NCBI GenBank assembly: GCA_034436045.1
Contig: DAOTVZ010000005.1
Location: 1 to 48,572, forward strand
Reading direction: 5' to 3'
Length of the DNA stretch: 48,572 bases
Source of the DNA: H111-94 sp034436045
GTDB taxonomy: Bacteria > Chloroflexota > Ktedonobacteria > Ktedonobacterales > Ktedonobacteraceae
Both the position numbers and the translations under genes were made by a program. How positions within the stretch are numbered: the first letter of the stretch is position 1; each line of letters begins with the position of its first letter. Positions 42,919 to 48,572 of the stretch are shown piece by piece. Under the pieces are notes generated by a model, which was given only the letters and a program-made list of their open reading frames with translations, was not told the origin of the DNA and made no database searches.

Positions 42919-45801
42919 ATGAACAAAAAGCTACATCTTTCACATAAATTATTAACTTTTATCATTCTTATACTTCTTTTATTATCTATAACTTCTACCA
43001 GTGTACTGACTACCACAACGCACGCTGCGACACGCCAGCAAGCTCAGCCTGCGCAAAATAATATCTATCACCTGCCGACGAACACGCCCACACCGTTTCT
43101 GCACCGACCCTATTACGGCAATCAGACCATCTTGCAGCGCACCGTCTCCTTTGTTGATCATGACAAGCCCTGGTATGTCAACGATGGACTTTTTGTGCGC
43201 TACGATGGTGCGCAATGGACCGGCGTCAGCATCGGTTCCTGTATCGGCGGTGTCAACTGCTATGATGGGCACAATGGCTATGACCTGAATCTCTGGTACG
43301 AGCCGGTGCTGAGCGCGGCAGCGGGCACGGTTATTCGCGCAGGCTGGTACAATCCCCTCGACCATAACAGTTCGCTCGGCCTGTGGGTGGCTATCGATCA
43401 TGGCAATGGCTTCGTGACCGCCTATGGGCATCTCAGCGCCATCACTGTGCAGGTGGGCGATCAGGTGGGGACACAATGGCAAATCGGCACCAGTGGTACC
43501 ACCGGCTCCTCAACCGGCCCGCACTTGCATATGGCTACCTACTATCTCCCCTACTGGCAGGCCACTGACCCATTCGGCTGGACCGGCAACTATGCCGACC
43601 CTAACATTGTGCCGGACAACTATCTCTGGGTTAGCAATCCCGCCTCAAACGGCACCGTTCCACTCCTGAGCGCCAACGGTAGCGCCGTCTACCCCGGCGC
43701 AACGCTGGTCGATGACGGCAGCGCGGGCTGGAGCAGCACCGGTAACTGGCAGGTCGCCACCTCTCCCACCGACATCGGCGGCAGCATGCACTGGACAACC
43801 ACTACGAGCGGCAATGCGACGGCAACCGCAACATGGCAGCCCACGCTCCCCGCCGATGGCTACTACGAGGTCGGGGCTTTCGTGGACGATAATCACGCTG
43901 ACAGTAGCTGGTCGCCCTTTACCATCTATAGCGCCGATCCCAATCAGCCGGGTGTAGAGGTCAGCCACACGATCTATCTCGATCAATCGCATATCGGCTC
44001 TTTTCAGGGGCCATATAGCTGGGAGAACACAGGGCCACAGTGGGTTGGCCTGGGGACTTACTACTTCCGCGCCTCGCAGCTTGCGCGCGTCGTTCTCAGC
44101 AACGGCACCGACATTGACGGGGAACAACTGGGGGCCGACGCCGTAGAGTTTGTGCCCGTTTCAGTACAGGCCACACCGCCGCCCCCCGTCTATGCCTTCA
44201 GCGTCAACAGTGATAATCTGCCTGCCATCGCCGCACCATCCGGCACGCTGAACGTCAATCTGACGCTGAAAAATACCGGCAATTTTACCTGGAATAATAC
44301 GGGCAGCAACGCCGTCCAACTGCTCTACCGCTGGCTGAACACACAGGGCCAGACAGTTGCCAGCAACACGCTCGCGCTGCCCCAGAGCGTCAATGCGGGT
44401 GAAACGGTCACGCTGAGCGCAACACTGGCAACGCCGTCCTCAAGTGGCAACTACAATCTGCAATGGGATATGCAGCAGGGCAACATAATCTTCTCACAGC
44501 ACGGTGCCACGCCGTTCACGCAACCTATCACGCTCACGTCGGCAGTGCCGGAAACCTACTACTTCGCTGAGGGCTACACGGGCACAGACACCGACGAGTC
44601 GCTGACGCTCACCAATCTCTCTACTCAACCCGCCACTATCGGCATTACCTATCTGTATGCCGATGCGCCGGAGCAGGTACGCACCTATCAACTGGCTGGA
44701 CAGGCTCAGAGTGTGTTGAATATCAACCAGGAAGCGGGTGCCAATCAGGCAGTAGCGATGATCGTGCAGGGCAATCAACCCTTTATTGCACAGCGCGTCA
44801 TGCTTACGAACGATGGCAGTTTTGCCGCCGCCACCGCTAGCCTGGGCACGACGCAACTCAGCACCAGTTGGTACTTTGCCGAGGCCAACACCACCGCCAA
44901 CTGGAATACGTTGCTCTCTATCCTGAATCCATCTTCGCAAGCTGTCACCATCAACATCAGCTACTTGCCCGACACACAATCCAATACCTCGCCCCTGCTG
45001 CGCCCTCTCAGCGTCACCAGCGTGCCGCCGCAATCACGCACCACACTGGTACTAAACCAGCTCTTCCCCGATCAGCGCTTCGGCATGGCCATCAGCGCCA
45101 GCGCTCCCGTGCTAATCGAGCGACCGGAGTATCTAACCAGCGGACAGTATAGCGGCGGCAGCTCGGTCGTCGGTGCCACTACGCCGCAGGAGACATGGTA
45201 CTTCGGCGCAGGCAATACACAATCCGGTTCCAGCGAACAACTGCTACTGGCAAACCCCAATCCCGTCAGCGCCACCGTGCAGATCAGCTATCTAACCGAT
45301 AATGGGCAGAGCGTCAAACAGAGCGTGCAGGTACCGGCCATGAGTCGTAGCACGGTCAATGTCAATGCGACACTCAGTACACCGCATGCTACAGTTATCA
45401 CGGCCTCGCAACCCATTGTCGCCGAGCAGCAGGAACAGCTTACGCTGAACGGCGTCACCGGCAGTACAACGACGATGGGCAGCAGCAGCCTCTACAGTAG
45501 CTGGTACATCCCATCCGGCAATAACAACGGGCAGAACACGCAGCTTGATCTTGCCAACCCCAATGCGCAGGCCACGCAGGTACAGATCGCCTGCTACACC
45601 GGTAGCGGTTTGCCCATCCTCAAAAGCTACACGCTGGCCACCTATACTCACCTATCACTCTCGGTTGCGCAAGACCTCGCTGCCAACCAGTACAGCGGCA
45701 TCATGCTTTATGCCACGCAGCCTATTATTGTCGAGCAGCACACTACTGTAAACATACAGGGTGCAGGGGCAGTGTATAGCAGCATGGGAGCGGGAATATA
45801 G
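42919..45801 (+). CDS. Large secreted M23 metallopeptidase with repeat domains
   Basis: A 960-aa exported protein. A signal peptide (1-37) precedes a LytM/M23 domain (about 80-215) with HNGYD (H118, D122) and PHLHM (H202, H204), the zinc site of peptidoglycan endopeptidases. A golvesin-like sugar or wall-binding module (about 245-400) and an NBR1-type Ig-like domain (about 415-520, LKNTGNFTWNN) follow. The last 430 residues hold four repeats of about 110 residues, each opening with an aromatic WYF-type motif (YYFAEGYTG, WYFAEANTT, WYFGAGNTQ, WYIPSGNNN). I chose ATG 42919 because the signal peptide is typical; ATG 42880 is possible. It lies 55 bases after the TolB-like gene. Confidence 0.87.
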   Translation: MNKKLHLSHKLLTFIILILLLLSITSTSVLTTTTHAATRQQAQPAQNNIYHLPTNTPTPFLHRPYYGNQTILQRTVSFVDHDKPWYVNDGLFVRYDGAQWTGVSIGSCIGGVNCYDGHNGYDLNLWYEPVLSAAAGTVIRAGWYNPLDHNSSLGLWVAIDHGNGFVTAYGHLSAITVQVGDQVGTQWQIGTSGTTGSSTGPHLHMATYYLPYWQATDPFGWTGNYADPNIVPDNYLWVSNPASNGTVPLLSANGSAVYPGATLVDDGSAGWSSTGNWQVATSPTDIGGSMHWTTTTSGNATATATWQPTLPADGYYEVGAFVDDNHADSSWSPFTIYSADPNQPGVEVSHTIYLDQSHIGSFQGPYSWENTGPQWVGLGTYYFRASQLARVVLSNGTDIDGEQLGADAVEFVPVSVQATPPPPVYAFSVNSDNLPAIAAPSGTLNVNLTLKNTGNFTWNNTGSNAVQLLYRWLNTQGQTVASNTLALPQSVNAGETVTLSATLATPSSSGNYNLQWDMQQGNIIFSQHGATPFTQPITLTSAVPETYYFAEGYTGTDTDESLTLTNLSTQPATIGITYLYADAPEQVRTYQLAGQAQSVLNINQEAGANQAVAMIVQGNQPFIAQRVMLTNDGSFAAATASLGTTQLSTSWYFAEANTTANWNTLLSILNPSSQAVTINISYLPDTQSNTSPLLRPLSVTSVPPQSRTTLVLNQLFPDQRFGMAISASAPVLIERPEYLTSGQYSGGSSVVGATTPQETWYFGAGNTQSGSSEQLLLANPNPVSATVQISYLTDNGQSVKQSVQVPAMSRSTVNVNATLSTPHATVITASQPIVAEQQEQLTLNGVTGSTTTMGSSSLYSSWYIPSGNNNGQNTQLDLANPNAQATQVQIACYTGSGLPILKSYTLATYTHLSLSVAQDLAANQYSGIMLYATQPIIVEQHTTVNIQGAGAVYSSMGAGI

Positions 45802-45823
45802 GCGATACGGCGATACATAAAAC

Positions 45824-45855
45824 CAGAAGGAGACGGGATACTCCGTCTCCTTCTG
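45824..45855. terminator. Strong hairpin terminator after the M23 peptidase gene
   Basis: CAGAAGGAGACGG pairs perfectly (13 bp) with CCGTCTCCTTCTG around GATACT. It lies 23 bases after the M23 stop and before the convergent hydrolase gene. Confidence 0.9.
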
Positions 45856-45954
45856 CCGCACCTTCTCCGGGATCGGATTGGCTCATGAAGAGCTACCGCT
45901 CCCATCAGCAAGAACCATCACTTGCAGAGCTACTAACCACGCCCTTTTACCCGG

Positions 45955-46794
45955 TTAATGCGCCTTCAACCACGCTATCATATCATTATCCATCGCAGAG
46001 CGGTCAGCATGGAACTCGCTATCATGCTCATAACCAGCGTAGTCTTTCCACTCTTTGGGAACAGTTAGCGTGTCATAAAACTTTTTATTCGCGGCAGGGA
46101 CGATGACCGTATCAGCGGCACCTTGCAGGAAAAACACCGGAATGGTGATGTGTTTAGCGAGGCGGGGAATGGCCTGACGCATAAAGAGCGTCTGGAGCAG
46201 CATCGTCACCGTCTGCTCGCGCTGCCAGTAGAGGTCGGCATTGAGCATGCGCGTCGCCTCTGGATTGCTCGTCATGCCCTCTGTGCTGTCGCCGGTGCGC
46301 CAGTAACGTTTGGAGTGAAAGAGGCCGCCAAGCAGAATGGAGAGCATGGCCCCAGGATGCGGGCTGCCCGTTTCCTGTATCCACATATTGAGCAGCAGCA
46401 CACTGGAGAGCAGGCCATCATGCCGCGCCGCCACGTGTGTGGAGATGGCTGCCCCCATACTGTGGCCCAGCAGATGTAGATGAGCATCGGGATGGCGCTG
46501 GCGTATCTCGCGTAACACGGTCAGCACGTCATTGACATACATGCGGTAGTTGTCCACGTGACCACGCATACCACCGGAGCGCCCGAAGCCGCGCAGATCC
46601 ATCGCATAGACACAGATACCATTACGCGCCAGCGTGTTCGCCATATCGATATACCAGCCGCTATGGCCACCCAGGCCATGCACAATCAACAGCACGGTGG
46701 TGCTCTCGACCAGCCAGCTACGCACAAAGAGCGACGTGTTATCGGATGCGGCCCATTTCTCGGTCGCAACCTGCACAGTCGCCGTCGCCTGCAT
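45955..46794 (-). CDS. Alpha/beta hydrolase, lysophospholipase/monoglyceride-lipase type
   Basis: A 279-aa serine hydrolase. It has the oxyanion-hole HGLGGHSGWY, the MDLRGFGRSGGMRGHV segment that is typical of monoglyceride lipases, and the nucleophile elbow LLGHSMG. The acid and His are probably in GAADTVIV and GYEHDSEFH. There is no signal peptide. I chose ATG 46794 (GGGG just upstream, then a natural start followed by WAASDNTSLFVRSW); a longer frame to 46890 adds an atypical head. Substrates are likely lipid esters. Confidence 0.88.
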   Translation of the reverse strand: MQATATVQVATEKWAASDNTSLFVRSWLVESTTVLLIVHGLGGHSGWYIDMANTLARNGICVYAMDLRGFGRSGGMRGHVDNYRMYVNDVLTVLREIRQRHPDAHLHLLGHSMGAAISTHVAARHDGLLSSVLLLNMWIQETGSPHPGAMLSILLGGLFHSKRYWRTGDSTEGMTSNPEATRMLNADLYWQREQTVTMLLQTLFMRQAIPRLAKHITIPVFFLQGAADTVIVPAANKKFYDTLTVPKEWKDYAGYEHDSEFHADRSAMDNDMIAWLKAH

Positions 46795-47061
46795 TTGTCC
46801 CCAGTCACCGGGGGAATCGGTCTGATACAACACGTTCAGCTTCCTTCCTTGTGAAAATAGAAATGGAAAAAGCAAATAATGGCTGAGCATATTGTACCAT
46901 CATTGTGAACTGAACACCTGCTTGCAACACGCAGGCCGCCTCATTCGTACCAGTAACTGGATGGAGAGATGGATAGAACATGATATGGGCTGAGGAAAAC
47001 TATATTGTGTTACGTGACAAAACTGCGCTACATATACAATGAAAGATAAGGAGATACAGCA

Positions 47062-47319
47062 ATGCGTGGCAATCGAGGCTGTTTTTTCAATTCGCTACTG
47101 TTTCTGATCATCGTCTTCGTTCCCCTCGTAGGGCACATCATCGAGACGTTGATGGTTCTGGAAGATGATCACTCCCTCTCCGGCACCATCCTCTGGCTGG
47201 CGGTCATCTGGCTCATTCCTTTCATCGGGCCACTACTCTACCTACTCTTCGGCCAGACCGGCCCCCGCCGCGTCATGTTCGGTCAGCCCAGCTACTATCA
47301 ATCCCAGGTCATGCACTAA
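47062..47319 (+). CDS. Small PLD-nuclease-N-type membrane protein
   Basis: An 85-aa protein with two membrane helices (about 9-30 and 41-62). The WLIPFIGPLLYLLFG sequence is the hallmark of the PLDc_N (phospholipase D N-terminal) family, which often occurs alone as a small protein of unknown role. A clear AAGGAG ribosome site precedes the ATG. It stands alone between the hydrolase and hisS genes. Confidence 0.85.
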   Translation: MRGNRGCFFNSLLFLIIVFVPLVGHIIETLMVLEDDHSLSGTILWLAVIWLIPFIGPLLYLLFGQTGPRRVMFGQPSYYQSQVMH

Positions 47320-47339
47320 ACGTCACTAGACGCTTGAGC

Positions 47340-47387
47340 AACAGAGCGAACGTGAGGCAGGATACCCTGCTACATGTTGGCTCTGTT
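47340..47387 (+). other. Stacked hairpin before hisS
   Basis: AACAGAGC (47340-47347) pairs with GCTCTGTT (47380-47387), and inside it GCAGG (47357-47361) pairs with CCTGC (47366-47370). There is no T-tract. It could be the 3' end structure of the preceding small gene; it lies before the hisS promoter. Confidence 0.4.
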
Positions 47388-47421
47388 CTGCGCACGGGAC
47401 TCGACGCCTGCGAGGAAAGTC

Positions 47422-47430
47422 TGTTATAAT
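47422..47430 (+). promoter_or_regulatory. Extended -10 promoter of hisS
   Basis: TGTTATAAT fits the extended -10 form (TG-N-TATAAT). A -35 box at the right distance is poor, as is common for this class. The leader to the start codon is about 30 bases. Confidence 0.65.
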
Positions 47431-47466
47431 AGGCGGGCACAGACATCGCAGAGGAGTTGAAAGAAC

Positions 47467-48572
47467 ATGCCAGAACAGTATAAAGCCTTACAAGGGTTTC
47501 GTGATATTCTACCCGATGAGCAGCCATACTGGCGCTATGTCGAGCAAGCCGCCGCTTCGGTGGCCGAGTTGTATGGCTATCGGCGCATCGAGACGCCCCT
47601 GCTGGAAGAAGTAGCGCTCTACCAGCGCACCGTAGGCGAGGGCACCGATATAGTCGATAAAGAGATGTATAGTTTCAATGATCGCCCCGATAAAGAGGGC
47701 CATTATGATGTGATTGCCGTGCGCCCGGAGGGGACGGCAGGCGTGGTACGCGCCTATCTCGAACATGGCATGTTCAAATGGCCGCAGCCCGTGAAGCTCT
47801 ATTATCTGAGCGCGCCCATGTTCCGGCGCGACAAACCCCAGGCCGGTCGCTACCGTGAACACCACCAGTTCGGCTGCGAGGCGCTGGGCGAAGATGATCC
47901 CGCCATTGACGCCGAGATGATCGGCTTGCTCTATCAGGTCTATACGCAGCTTGGCCTGCAACACATTCGTGTCCTGCTCAACAGCATTGGCGACAGCAAT
48001 TGCCGTCCGCAATATGTGAAGATACTGCAAGAGTATTATCGTCCAATGTTGGCAGATTGCTGCGAGGATTGCCAGATACGTTTCTATAAGAATCCTTTAC
48101 GCTTGCTCGACTGCAAAAAGCCACAGGATCAGGCCAAAATCGCGGGTGCGCCAAAATTTGTCGATTATCTCTGCGAGCCATGCCGCGAACACTTCGCAGC
48201 GGTCAAACGATTCCTGGACAGCTATGGCGTGCCATTTTCACTTGATCCATCGCTGGTGCGCGGCCTGGACTACTATACGCGCACGGTCTTCGAGTTCACC
48301 TCGGATGTCGATAAGCAGGCGCTCAACGGCGGCGGTCGCTATGATGGGCTGGCCGAACTGCTGGGTGGTCAGCACACGCCAGGCATCGGCTTCGGAGCCG
48401 GTATCGAGCGTATCATTCTTGAACTCAAGCGACAGGGTATCCAACCGCCCGCCGAGGCTCATACGCGCGCCTTTGTGGTGGCGCTGGGCAAGGGCAACGA
48501 GATCAAGGACGCTGTTGTGCAACTGGTGGCCGAGCTACGACACGCGGGCATCAAGGCCGAGATGAGCTACGG
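47467..48572 (+). CDS. hisS: Histidyl-tRNA synthetase, 3' end beyond the window
   Basis: Class II aminoacyl-tRNA synthetase that charges tRNA-His. The first 368 codons are present and open; the window ends inside the anticodon-binding domain. The start (YKALQGFRDILPDE), motif 2 (YLSAPMFRRDKPQAGRYREHHQFG), the histidine-specific VRGLDYYTRTVFEF and motif 3 (GGGRYDGLAELLGG with GIGFGAGIERI) are all intact. Four cysteines in CCEDC and CEPC (about 198-238) suggest a zinc site in the insertion, seen in some HisRS. GAGGAG lies 10 bases before ATG 47467. Confidence 0.97.
   Translation, partial: MPEQYKALQGFRDILPDEQPYWRYVEQAAASVAELYGYRRIETPLLEEVALYQRTVGEGTDIVDKEMYSFNDRPDKEGHYDVIAVRPEGTAGVVRAYLEHGMFKWPQPVKLYYLSAPMFRRDKPQAGRYREHHQFGCEALGEDDPAIDAEMIGLLYQVYTQLGLQHIRVLLNSIGDSNCRPQYVKILQEYYRPMLADCCEDCQIRFYKNPLRLLDCKKPQDQAKIAGAPKFVDYLCEPCREHFAAVKRFLDSYGVPFSLDPSLVRGLDYYTRTVFEFTSDVDKQALNGGGRYDGLAELLGGQHTPGIGFGAGIERIILELKRQGIQPPAEAHTRAFVVALGKGNEIKDAVVQLVAELRHAGIKAEMSY

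Noticed and set aside
47320..47466. T-box riboswitch before hisS
   Set aside because: No T-box-like sequence or antiterminator is seen, and the promoter lies only about 30 bases before the start codon, leaving no room.

Overview
The window looks like a stretch of chromosome from a Chloroflexota bacterium, most plausibly class Ktedonobacteria. This is inferred from gene content and protein style: an HspR-controlled grpE-dnaJ-hspR operon, a zinc-ribbon/TPR Ser/Thr kinase, a CarH-like B12 regulator, many large secreted beta-rich proteins, moderate G+C and abundant short palindromic repeats. No 16S or other phylogenetic marker RNA is present, so the assignment is not proven. I support 37 protein genes, one tRNA, and a set of promoters, terminators and repeats.

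Layout. 1-442: tandem 110-bp duplication carrying REP-like hairpins. 443-3537 (minus): ksgA and a zinc-ribbon Ser/Thr kinase with 12 TPRs, translationally coupled. 3886-6975 (plus): class A penicillin-binding protein and a small hypothetical. 7023-9111 (minus): grpE-dnaJ-hspR with a sigma70 promoter overlapped by a HAIR-type HspR operator. 9307-12484 (minus): a tightly packed MBL hydrolase - M50 protease - HD protein - ScpA operon. 12679-16398 (minus): an FAD oxidoreductase and a fused NodB-deacetylase/ATP-grasp protein. 16798-20716: a DUF4097-like adhesin/envelope protein facing a FAD amine-oxidase-like gene and a DUF1015 gene, whose 3' ends meet inside REP copies.

20848-27631: the most unusual part. 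A secreted lysozyme-fold protein and an NRPS-like giant protein (condensation, adenylation and thioesterase regions, all with damaged catalytic motifs and no carrier domain) share a 47-bp conserved upstream box. A LuxR-type response regulator lies between them behind a long palindromic leader. A cupredoxin-like lipoprotein without a normal copper site follows, preceded by an exact 20-bp direct repeat.

27816-31731: tRNA-Gln(CUG) with its own promoter and terminator, an AI-2E-type permease, an ECF sigma factor, signal peptidase I, a membrane protein and CutA. 31768-34831 (minus): a DprA-like SLOG protein and a RecQ helicase fused to a ComF-like phosphoribosyltransferase, under one clear sigma70 promoter; this is a candidate DNA-uptake or anti-foreign-DNA module. 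35178-38349: CarH/LitR-like B12 regulator, a membrane protein starting in its stop codon, and a class III CoA-transferase. 38350-38670: REP copies and a 23-bp triple tandem repeat. 38671-45801: carboxylesterase, cardiolipin synthase, TolB-like propeller protein and a large secreted M23 peptidase. 45955-48572: alpha/beta hydrolase (minus), a PLD-N membrane protein and the first 368 codons of hisS, cut by the window edge.

The best candidates for something undescribed are the pseudo-NRPS with its shared box and regulator, the RecQ-PRTase/DprA pair, and the NodB-ATP-grasp fusion with its FAD partner. All functional conclusions are from motifs read by eye; no database search was possible.
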